A stretch of DNA of 6,667 nt from Phycisphaerales bacterium. Lineage in GTDB: Bacteria > Planctomycetota > Phycisphaerae > Sedimentisphaerales > Anaerohalosphaeraceae. The first letter of the stretch is position 1, and each line of letters starts with the position of its first letter. The notes below the pieces were generated by a model. That model was not told where the DNA came from, searched no databases, and worked only from the letters and a program-made list of their open reading frames with translations. The DNA is taken from positions 1-6,667 of the forward strand of contig DSDR01000005.1 in the NCBI GenBank assembly GCA_011048645.1, written 5' to 3'. Both the position numbers and the translations under genes were made by a program. Positions 1 through 5,664 of this stretch are shown here, piece by piece.

Positions 1-318
1 CCTCGCGGCTACAGCAATCCGGTGCCGGACAGGCCTTCGGCGATGCCGTGGTGCAGTCTGCTGCCTTTAATTGTCCTTTTTCTGGTCTTTATGACCGCCG
101 CCGGGCGCGGCACGCCGTTTTGGCTGTTATGGTTGTTGCTCGGCCATAGCTTCGGGGCCTCGCGTAACGGCTATTATTCCAGCGGCTTTTGGGGCAGCAG
201 AGGATATGGCGGCGGATTTCGTTCCGGCGGCTTCGGCGGCGGTTTTGGCGGTTTTGGCGGTTTTGGCGGGGGACTGGGCGGCGGCTTCGGCGGCGGCGGG
301 TTCAGCGGACGATGGTAA
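1..318 (+). CDS. TPM-domain-type membrane protein, C-terminal part (5' end outside window)
   Basis: The reading frame is open from the first base and ends at TAA 316-318, giving 105 visible residues, so the gene begins upstream of the window. A GTG at 22 could be read as a start, but the frame stays open before it and the visible part looks like a protein tail. It has two hydrophobic stretches, roughly residues 18-32 (LLPLIVLFLVF core) and 39-47 (FWLLWLLLG), then a tail of about 50 residues made almost only of Gly, Phe, Ser and Arg that ends in GGGGFSGRW. That ending is typical of TPM-domain (YgcG/TPM_phosphatase) membrane proteins, whose TPM domain would lie in the missing N-terminal part. 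The next gene is lemA, a frequent partner of this family, which supports the call. The molecular function of such proteins is not settled. Other Gly-rich membrane proteins remain possible because the diagnostic domain cannot be seen. Confidence 0.72.
   Translation, partial: PRGYSNPVPDRPSAMPWCSLLPLIVLFLVFMTAAGRGTPFWLLWLLLGHSFGASRNGYYSSGFWGSRGYGGGFRSGGFGGGFGGFGGFGGGLGGGFGGGGFSGRW
238..264 (+). repeat. In-frame 9-bp tandem repeat (GGCGGTTTT x3)
   Basis: Three perfect copies of GGCGGTTTT lie head to tail, at 238-246, 247-255 and 256-264, followed by a partial fourth copy. Each unit encodes Gly-Gly-Phe in the Gly-rich tail of the TPM-type protein. Because the unit is 9 bp, gain or loss of copies would keep the frame. 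It is best read as a low-complexity coding repeat rather than a separate element. Confidence 0.85.
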
Positions 319-335
319 AATCCATAACAGATGAC

Positions 336-339
336 GGAG
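336..339 (+). promoter_or_regulatory. Shine-Dalgarno site of lemA
   Basis: GGAG at 336-339 sits 8 bases before the ATG at 348. It decides the lemA start. The same frame is open from an ATG at 189, but that extension lies over the Gly-rich coding tail of the upstream gene and encodes an unlikely Arg/Trp-rich peptide. Confidence 0.7.
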
Positions 340-347
340 ATAATACA

Positions 348-950
348 ATGAAGTACCGAACAGGCAGTGCATTGGTCGTGCTGGGGGTGATTTTGGTCGT
401 TGTTTTAATCGCGGCGGCGATGATGTTCAGTTGGTATCTGGCCGGTTACAACAAGGCGATTCGGCTGGAAGAAGAGGCGCGGGCGGCCTGGGCCAATGTG
501 GATTCGGCCCTGCAGCGGCGAATGGATTTGATTCCCAATCTGGTCGAAACCGTCAAGGGGTATGCCGCCCACGAGCGGGAACTGTTCGAGCACATTGCCG
601 ACGCCCGAACAAAATACTTTCAGACAGACAACGTCGATAGCAAGATAGAAGCGGCCAACGAAGTCGGGGCGCTGCTGAGCCGATTGCTGATGCTCCAGGA
701 GCAATATCCCGACCTGAAGGCCAATCAGAATTTTCTGGCCCTGCAGGACAGCCTTGAAGGGACGGAAAACCGCATCAATGTGGAACGTATTCGCTACAAC
801 AACGCCGTCAAAAACCTGAATATCTATACGCGCGAATTTTTCGGTTCGTTTTTCTGCCGGCGTGCCGGGGTGGAGCCGATGGAGCTGTTTGAGGCCGCCC
901 CCGAAGCGGCTCAGCCGCCGACGGTGGATTTCGGGCAGCGCGGTTCGTAG
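348..950 (+). CDS. lemA: LemA family membrane protein
   Basis: This gene encodes 200 residues and ends at TAG 948-950. Residues 9-31 form one N-terminal membrane helix, followed by a mostly helical domain expected to face the periplasm or cell exterior. LemA family signatures are clear: YN at 34-35, AWANVDSALQRR from about 47, then DLIPNLVETVKGYAAHE at 60-76, the YPDLKANQNF motif from 120 with LEGTENRI to 143, and RYNNAVKNLN at 149-158. Length is normal for the family. The start is supported by GGAG 8 bases upstream and by the membrane helix beginning just after it. The gene follows the TPM-type gene by 29 bases on the same strand, so the two are probably cotranscribed. The biochemical role of LemA is poorly known; it is linked to envelope proteins and often found with TPM proteins. 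Identification is firm, function is not. Confidence 0.95.
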   Translation: MKYRTGSALVVLGVILVVVLIAAAMMFSWYLAGYNKAIRLEEEARAAWANVDSALQRRMDLIPNLVETVKGYAAHERELFEHIADARTKYFQTDNVDSKIEAANEVGALLSRLLMLQEQYPDLKANQNFLALQDSLEGTENRINVERIRYNNAVKNLNIYTREFFGSFFCRRAGVEPMELFEAAPEAAQPPTVDFGQRGS

Positions 951-1015
951 CGAAAAGAAACGCCAAAGAAATACGAGCTAAGGAGCCGTAAAAAATAAGT
1001 TGACTGTTATTTCAC

Positions 1016-1033
1016 CACGAAGAACACGAAGAA
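1016..1033. repeat. 9-bp tandem repeat CACGAAGAA x2
   Basis: Two perfect adjacent copies of CACGAAGAA lie at 1016-1024 and 1025-1033, preceded by TTCAC. Short degenerate strings of the type ACCACGAAG-ACACGAAG recur between genes in many environmental bacterial genomes, including planctomycetes; that link is from memory. Function is unknown. Confidence 0.7.
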
Positions 1034-1034
1034 T

Positions 1035-1066
1035 AGTTTTGAGTTATGAGTTTTTAGTTTTGAGTT
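1035..1066. repeat. AGTTTTGAGTT direct repeat (two perfect copies, 21-bp period)
   Basis: AGTTTTGAGTT occurs at 1035-1045 and again at 1056-1066. Between them lies a similar but imperfect unit (ATGAGTTTTT). The block is made of TGAGTT/TTAGTT-like words, starts right after the CACGAAGAA repeat and ends just before a GAATTC. It may be an intergenic repeat family scattered in this genome; a single window cannot show that. Confidence 0.65.
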
Positions 1067-1086
1067 GAATTCAGACTTTACGATCT

Positions 1087-1941
1087 CTAACGCGATTCAA
1101 AGGGCGCCGGTCTGCCTTGTTTGCGATCGTGTGCGGCAATGCGTCGGACTTTGCGCTTGATCTGGCCGATAATCCATTTGTCCCGCCGTGTTAATTTCTT
1201 TTTCTGCCGATAGTGCTGATAAAACCGCAGCCGATCCGCGCGACTGACGGCGCGGCCCGGCGCCGAGTAGTACAGTTGCGCCAGATCTTTTATTCGAAAA
1301 CGTTCGCTCAGCAGAATCGGCCTGAAGACCCGCTGCAAGTCGATTAAATACAGTGTTTGGTGTTTGTCCAGAAACAAATGACACAGGTACAAATCGCGAT
1401 GGCGACAGCCGGTCGAATGAAACCGCCGCACGAAATCGGCGACCTCTCGGATGAAAGCTTTTCGTTGTCGGGCCGCTTGCGGCGTCAAATCCGTCATACA
1501 ATCCGGCAGTTTTTGTTCCAGCGACGCGCCGCCGTCAATCTCTTGAATCAGGATAAAACTGCGTTTTTCAAACAGGCCGTTCCATTCAAAACCGTAGGCA
1601 ATGGTTTTGGGGGCGGCAACGCCGGCCTCCTCCAGCAGCTCGGTCAAGTGGCCGTCATAGACGCTTGTACAGCAGCGGCGGCGATGATCAATCCAGTTGC
1701 GAATCTGCTGCAGTGCAGGGGGATGTTCGTAGCGTTTCAAATAGACCGTCGGTCCGTCTTGTCCGAGCCGAAAGCATGTCCGCGAACGATGCGGCGATAA
1801 TTGTTTTTTGGTCAGATCAGCGCCGCGGTCAAATGCAAAAACGCTGTCCGGCGTCGTCAATCCCATCTCCGTTAAGGCCGACACATAAGCCGGGTCCGCA
1901 AAAAAGCCCGGCGTCAATTCATAGTCGGGCAATTTATTCAT
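1087..1941 (-). CDS. waaP: WaaP/Kdo-type lipopolysaccharide core kinase
   Basis: This is a 284-residue protein kinase-like enzyme of the LPS kinase (WaaP/RfaP, Kdo kinase) family, expected in the cytoplasm at the inner membrane, where it would phosphorylate a core sugar (heptose or Kdo) using ATP. Landmarks are an ATP-binding Lys in VYLKRY (K69), a helix with Glu near 102-106, the catalytic loop HRDLYLCHLFL at 181-191 with Asp183, the metal-binding IDLQR at 200-204 with Asp201, and KDLAQLYYSA at 218-227. These match E. coli WaaP (HRDCYICHFLL, IDLHR, KDLIGLYFSS) closely by eye. The C-terminus (about 246-284) is very basic, which could help membrane or LPS contact. The ATG at 1941 overlaps the end of the upstream heptosyltransferase gene by 8 bases, which suggests coupled translation; the upstream Shine-Dalgarno signal is weak. 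It is the last gene of the operon. The exact sugar acceptor cannot be told from sequence. Confidence 0.88.
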   Translation of the reverse strand: MNKLPDYELTPGFFADPAYVSALTEMGLTTPDSVFAFDRGADLTKKQLSPHRSRTCFRLGQDGPTVYLKRYEHPPALQQIRNWIDHRRRCCTSVYDGHLTELLEEAGVAAPKTIAYGFEWNGLFEKRSFILIQEIDGGASLEQKLPDCMTDLTPQAARQRKAFIREVADFVRRFHSTGCRHRDLYLCHLFLDKHQTLYLIDLQRVFRPILLSERFRIKDLAQLYYSAPGRAVSRADRLRFYQHYRQKKKLTRRDKWIIGQIKRKVRRIAAHDRKQGRPAPFESR

Positions 1942-2971
1942 CGCAGTCTCGGCTCAGAAGGGTTTCGGCGGCACAAATCACCTGTTCGACCGTGATGGAT
2001 TCCATACAATAATGCCTCGTCGCTTTGCAGGCCGGTTTGTCGCACGGCACACAGGGTCCCTGACCGACAATGCGAATTTCATCGGGGTAGTCCGTATGCG
2101 TCCAGGCCGGGTTGTTCGGCCCGAACAGGGTCACCACTTTACGCCGCAGGGCAATGGCGATATGCCGCGGGCCGGTGTCATTGGTCAGCACCATCGCCGC
2201 CCGATTGAACAGGGCTTTTAACTGTCCGCCGGTCAGCGGCGTGTTGCCCAGGTGAATCAACTCAAAGCGGCACAGTGAAGCGATTGCCTCGGCCGTCTGC
2301 CGCTCGGCCGCCGTCGGCGCTACCGAGATGACCACCTGCGCGTTGTGCCGCTCGATCAGCGCCTCGGCGCAGGCCGCGAAACGCTGCGGCGGCCACAATT
2401 TACTCGGCCCGAATGCTCCGCCGGGCACAAGAATGACCAGCGGCTTATCAGATCCCGCGATGTGCGGAAACAGTCGGTCGATGGCGTCCTCATCGGATTG
2501 CGCCACGTTCAGCTCCGGCAAAGCGGTCATCGGCGCAGCCCCCAGCGCCTCGGCCAGTTTCAGATAATACACAACCGATGAAATCGGCTTAAAACGTCCC
2601 CTGTTGTCTTTCGGCGGGAAGATGCGATCCGTCAGCAGAATCGACCGGCCGTCGCGGGCATAACCGATGCGACGGTCGATCCCGGCCAGCCATACCGTTA
2701 GCGCCGAGCCAAACGAATTTTTCAGCAGAATGGCGGTATCGAATGAGCGCGATCGCAATTGTGTGATCTGTGCAGCCGTCCCCCCGGCCGGATTGAGCCA
2801 ATCGTCGGCACAATCCGTCGGCGACAAGATGGACTGCGTAAACGGCGATGCGAAAAACGTGATTTGCGCATCGCCGTAATGCGCCCGCAGCGCCCGCAGC
2901 GCCGGCCCAGCGCAAATGGCGTCCCCCAGCGGCGACGGCAGCCAAATCAAAATGTGTCGCGGTGTTTTCAT
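1934..2971 (-). CDS. waaF: Glycosyltransferase family 9 ADP-heptose:LPS heptosyltransferase (WaaF-like)
   Basis: This encodes 345 residues from ATG 2971, close to the E. coli WaaF length. GT9 enzymes transfer L-glycero-D-manno-heptose from ADP-heptose to the growing LPS core on the cytoplasmic face. Visible signatures are the N-terminal LPSPLGDAICAGPALRALR (11-29), LLKNSFGSAL (82-91) and LAGIDRRIGY (95-104), which resemble WaaF; PGGAFGPSKLWPPQRFA (183-199); NDTGPRHIA (264-272); and FGPNNP (283-288). A cysteine set C307, C310, C315 and C322 followed by Met resembles a CxxC...C...CM pattern seen in many GT9 proteins. The frame also allows TTG starts at 2989 and 2986, the latter 4 bases after AGGTG. 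I prefer ATG 2971 because the family normally begins a few residues before the strand leading to the LPSPLGD motif. The gene begins 18 bases after the phosphatase gene and its end overlaps the kinase gene by 8 bases. Transfer of heptose I versus heptose II, or another GT9 acceptor, is not proven. Confidence 0.9.
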   Translation of the reverse strand: MKTPRHILIWLPSPLGDAICAGPALRALRAHYGDAQITFFASPFTQSILSPTDCADDWLNPAGGTAAQITQLRSRSFDTAILLKNSFGSALTVWLAGIDRRIGYARDGRSILLTDRIFPPKDNRGRFKPISSVVYYLKLAEALGAAPMTALPELNVAQSDEDAIDRLFPHIAGSDKPLVILVPGGAFGPSKLWPPQRFAACAEALIERHNAQVVISVAPTAAERQTAEAIASLCRFELIHLGNTPLTGGQLKALFNRAAMVLTNDTGPRHIAIALRRKVVTLFGPNNPAWTHTDYPDEIRIVGQGPCVPCDKPACKATRHYCMESITVEQVICAAETLLSRDCDE

Positions 2972-2989
2972 AGATGATAGGTGCAACAA

Positions 2990-4156
2990 TCACCTGCTTT
3001 TGTCGTGCATCAGCAGCAGGGCGATGACCAGCAGTTGCAGTGCGACGGCATAACCGATCATCGTCTGTACGGAGTCCACGCCTCGATCTGCGTCCAAACC
3101 AAACCAGATGCTGACGACCAGACTAAACACAGCCAGCACCTGCACCAGCCAGGCCAGCAGCATAAAGACGGAAAACTCACTGTATTGGTCGTATCGGTGT
3201 TTGATCTTAACGCGATGGAGAATTTCTTCAAGAAGCTGATGCGTCTTGTCCGACGACGGGATTTCCGGCTTCGGTTCATGGATGGATTTAACGTCTTGTG
3301 TTGTGTCAGGGGTTGGCCGCTGCGGCAGGGGGCCGGGCTGTGTCTCCGGCGGCTGAGTGAACGTCCTGGGTTTGTCTTCTGTCGTTGGCGTTTCGGCGGG
3401 CATGGGTTGCGGCCTTGGCGTTTCGGATTGTTCATCGGCCGTGGGCGAGACCGATTGTTCAGTGGAGTCGGTCGGCGTTGCCTTTGGTTCCGACGGGGGT
3501 TGAGGCGTCGGCGTTTCCGGTTCCGGTTTTTCCGGCTCGGTGGTTTGGGCCTCGGCCTGTTGGCGCATGGAGCGCGCCGCCTGGGCCTTCTGCTGAAATT
3601 CGAACATCCGCAGGATATTGACCGCTTCGCGCAAATTAACCGCTCGTTTATCCGGTTCCGGATCGTCCGGCTCGCGAACCTGGGGCTTGCCGGGCGTATC
3701 CAGCAGGATCGTCCGACATCCCGCACGTGTTCCCGCGGCCACATCTCGATAGGAGTCGCCGATCATCCACGATTGCGACAGATCAATCTCCAGCTCCTCG
3801 GCGGCTTTGAGCAGCATCCCCGGCTGCGGCTTTCGAAGATCGCTTTCGAGTGTGTATTGCTCCACGGTTCCGTCCGGGTGATAGGGGCAATAATAAATCG
3901 CATCCAGATAGACCCCCTCATCGGCCAGCAGTTTTTTCAGATGATGGTGAATCTGTTCGAGCCGCTGTTCGGTAACGATGCCGCGGGCTATGCCGGATTG
4001 ATTGGTAACAACCACAAGCAGATAGCCCATCTTTTTAAGCATGGACAGCGATTGTCCGACGTGAGGCAGCAGTTTGACCTGGGCCGGGTCGCTGATATAG
4101 CCCGGATCGCTGATGAGGGTATCATCTCTGTCCAGAAATACCGCCTTGTGCGTCAT
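2990..4156 (-). CDS. gmhB: GmhB/HisB-N-type HAD phosphatase with Pro-rich linker and C-terminal membrane helices
   Basis: This is a 388-residue protein. Residues 1 to about 185 form a HAD-IIIA phosphatase like GmhB, which removes the 7-phosphate of heptose-1,7-bisphosphate. Motifs are FLDRDDTL (nucleophile Asp9, acid/base Asp11), VVTNQSGIARG (49-59), RKPQPGM (108-114) and MIGDSYRDV (131-139). Typical GmhB is only about 190 residues. Here residues about 201-303 are a disordered, Pro/Thr/Glu/Ser-rich linker, then a charged helix (about 303-323) and two hydrophobic segments (about 328-353 and 364-383) that should anchor the protein in the inner membrane. The frame is open throughout, so this is one polypeptide. 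The zinc loop is altered: C90-P-Y-H is present, but the usual C-x-C before RKP is S105-D-L107. The ATG overlaps the hldE stop by ATGA, and AAGGAGA lies 10 bases upstream. Position between hldE and the heptosyltransferase supports the heptose pathway; substrate is inferred. Confidence 0.9.
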   Translation of the reverse strand: MTHKAVFLDRDDTLISDPGYISDPAQVKLLPHVGQSLSMLKKMGYLLVVVTNQSGIARGIVTEQRLEQIHHHLKKLLADEGVYLDAIYYCPYHPDGTVEQYTLESDLRKPQPGMLLKAAEELEIDLSQSWMIGDSYRDVAAGTRAGCRTILLDTPGKPQVREPDDPEPDKRAVNLREAVNILRMFEFQQKAQAARSMRQQAEAQTTEPEKPEPETPTPQPPSEPKATPTDSTEQSVSPTADEQSETPRPQPMPAETPTTEDKPRTFTQPPETQPGPLPQRPTPDTTQDVKSIHEPKPEIPSSDKTHQLLEEILHRVKIKHRYDQYSEFSVFMLLAWLVQVLAVFSLVVSIWFGLDADRGVDSVQTMIGYAVALQLLVIALLLMHDKSR

Positions 4157-5658
4157 GGTGAGTGCGTCTCCTTTTGAGGGTCATTGATGCGATTGAGTTT
4201 TTCAATGGTCAGCGTGGAGCTTTTTCCTTCGAGCATCGGCGCCAGCACAACCCGTCCGCCGCGCGATTCGACAAATTCGCGACCGACGACTCCTTTCTCA
4301 GCCCAGTCCTGTCCTTTCACCAGGACATCGGGACAGACCGCCTGAATCAGGTTCAGCGGATCCGGCTCGTCGAATACCACCACATAATCAACACACTCCA
4401 GCGCCGCCAGCAAGGCCGCCCGGTCATGCTGATTGTTGACCGGGCGCGTCGGACCTTTAAGCTGTCGCACGGACGCATCGCTGTTCAAACCCACCACCAC
4501 GACATGACCGTGCTGTTTGCAGAATTTCAGGTATTCAATATGCCCGCGATGCAGTACGTCAAAGCAGCCGTTGGTAAAGACAATCGTTTCGTTTTGTTTG
4601 CGATGATAGTCCAGTTCGATACGCAGGGTATCGGTGTCCTGTATTTTGCCGGTCTTGCTGCGATGACGGGAGAGAATTTCATTGACGATTTCATCCACGC
4701 TGACGGTCGCGACGCCGAACTTTTCCACTTCGATGCCGCCGGCAATGTTGGCCAACTGCAGCGCCGTATCCAGACCTGCGCCCGCTGCTGTCGCCACCGC
4801 CAGCATCGCCAGCATCATATCGCCGGCGCCGGTGACATCATAGACCATTCGCGGAATGGTCGGCAGATGGCGTCCGCCCTCGGCGGTTTGCAGGTACGCC
4901 CCTTCCTTGTCCAGGGTGATGACCACCGCCGTCAGCGACAACCGCTCGCGCAGCAGGGCCGAGGCCCGCTCGGCGTCTTCAATCGTCTCCACGGCAAACC
5001 CCACGGCCTCAGAGGTCTCTTTGCGATTGGGTGTGATCAGCGTCGCGCCGGAAAACTTGCTGTAATCCCGCCCCAGCGGCGGATCGATCAGAATCGGTTT
5101 ATTCGCTTTCCGTGCCGATTGAATCAGGGCTTGACATATATCCGGTCGAAGCATTCCTTTGTTGTAATCCTGAAGACACACCACATCGCAGTCGGCAAGG
5201 TGTTTATCAAACGCCGTCAGCAGTCGGGCATACTCCGCGTCGCTCAACGGCTCGGTGCATTCTTCATCAATGCGCAAAAGCTGCTGGCGATGGCGATGCT
5301 GCGCCAGACCGACGATGCGTTCCTTGCTGATGGTCGGGCGCGTGTCCAGACGCAGCAGGCCGGAGACATCGGCGCCGGTTTTTTCGAGCATCGCCAGCAA
5401 CCGGTCGCCGTTGAGGTCGCTTCCCAATACCCCGACACAGGCACACCGTGCGCCCAGCGTCAGCACATCGGCCGCCACCGAGGCGGCCCCACCGCCGCAA
5501 TACTCACGACGGACGACTTTGAGCACCTGCACCGGCGCTTCCGGGCTGATGCGCAGGGCGTCGCCGTAGATATAGCTGTCCAGCATAAAATCGCCCGCCA
5601 GAAGCACTTTAGGCGAGCCGAGTTGGGTTATCGTCTTTAATAAATGCGTATAGCTCAT
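4153..5658 (-). CDS. hldE: Bifunctional D-beta-D-heptose 7-phosphate kinase / 1-phosphate adenylyltransferase
   Basis: HldE (RfaE) is a cytoplasmic fusion enzyme of ADP-heptose synthesis. Its kinase half makes heptose-1,7-bisphosphate and its nucleotidyltransferase half makes ADP-heptose after GmhB acts. The 501 residues compare with 477 in E. coli. The ribokinase-like (PfkB) domain spans about 15-330: AGDFMLDSY (21-29), RISPEAPVQV (36-45), GGGAASVAAD (55-64) and DVTGAGD (274-280) with catalytic Asp280. The cytidylyltransferase-like domain spans about 355-490: FTNGCFDVLHRGH (361-373) with the HxGH motif, GLNSDASVR (390-398), VKGQDW (447-452) and SSTLTIEKL (480-488). Two familiar motifs are slightly altered, GGAANVA to GGAASVA and VKGGD to VKGQD; both catalytic signatures are intact, so activity is expected. 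ATG 5658 lies 6 bases after the lpxK stop with only a weak Shine-Dalgarno, suggesting translation by coupling. Its end overlaps the phosphatase start by 4 bases. Confidence 0.96.
   Translation of the reverse strand: MSYTHLLKTITQLGSPKVLLAGDFMLDSYIYGDALRISPEAPVQVLKVVRREYCGGGAASVAADVLTLGARCACVGVLGSDLNGDRLLAMLEKTGADVSGLLRLDTRPTISKERIVGLAQHRHRQQLLRIDEECTEPLSDAEYARLLTAFDKHLADCDVVCLQDYNKGMLRPDICQALIQSARKANKPILIDPPLGRDYSKFSGATLITPNRKETSEAVGFAVETIEDAERASALLRERLSLTAVVITLDKEGAYLQTAEGGRHLPTIPRMVYDVTGAGDMMLAMLAVATAAGAGLDTALQLANIAGGIEVEKFGVATVSVDEIVNEILSRHRSKTGKIQDTDTLRIELDYHRKQNETIVFTNGCFDVLHRGHIEYLKFCKQHGHVVVVGLNSDASVRQLKGPTRPVNNQHDRAALLAALECVDYVVVFDEPDPLNLIQAVCPDVLVKGQDWAEKGVVGREFVESRGGRVVLAPMLEGKSSTLTIEKLNRINDPQKETHSP
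4167..4173 (-). promoter_or_regulatory. Shine-Dalgarno site of the gmhB-like gene, inside hldE
   Basis: On the minus strand AAGGAGA is read from 4173 to 4167, 10 bases before the ATG at 4156 and within the last codons of hldE. Together with the ATGA stop/start overlap at 4153-4156 it fixes the start and indicates coupled translation. Confidence 0.7.
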
Positions 5659-5664
5659 AATATT

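Larger units (their letters stand above)
951..1086. other. Convergent intergenic region with short direct repeats
   Basis: These 136 bases separate the plus-strand lemA from the end of the minus-strand LPS operon, so transcripts from both sides should stop here. The sequence is AT-rich compared with its flanks and holds two repeat types, listed separately. I see no strong GC-rich hairpin followed by a T-run on either strand, and no credible small gene or RNA. Confidence 0.6.

Noticed and set aside
189..347. N-terminal extension of lemA to an upstream ATG at 189
   Set aside because: The extension overlaps the Gly-rich coding tail of the preceding gene, encodes an Arg/Trp/Phe-rich peptide and is not part of LemA. 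GGAG and ATG 348 precede the membrane helix as expected.
127..372. Minus-strand open frame with an Ala/Lys/Thr repeat
   Set aside because: It is the reverse reading of the GGCGGTTTT coding repeat and has no independent support.
1000..1005. TTGACT as a -35 promoter element
   Set aside because: No matching -10 element lies about 17 bases downstream and no plus-strand gene follows.
993..1012. AT-only inverted repeat AAATAA / TTATTT as a terminator
   Set aside because: Six A-T pairs with an 8-base loop and no T-run are too weak to call an intrinsic terminator.
3058..3744. Minus-strand open frame of 228 codons within the GmhB-like gene
   Set aside because: It is an out-of-frame reading of the Pro-rich linker and gives an Arg/Pro-rich sequence with no domain. 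The main frame shows HAD motifs and membrane helices.
2981..4177. Plus-strand open frame of 398 codons
   Set aside because: It is antisense to the whole GmhB-like gene. Its composition (Arg/Phe/Gly/Leu-rich in the middle) mirrors the Pro/Thr/Glu codons of the linker on the other strand.
4162..5640. Plus-strand open frame of 492 codons
   Set aside because: It lies exactly antisense to hldE, whose motifs are unmistakable. Its translation is rich in Arg, Gln and His and resembles no family I know. Long antisense frames are common opposite GC-biased genes.
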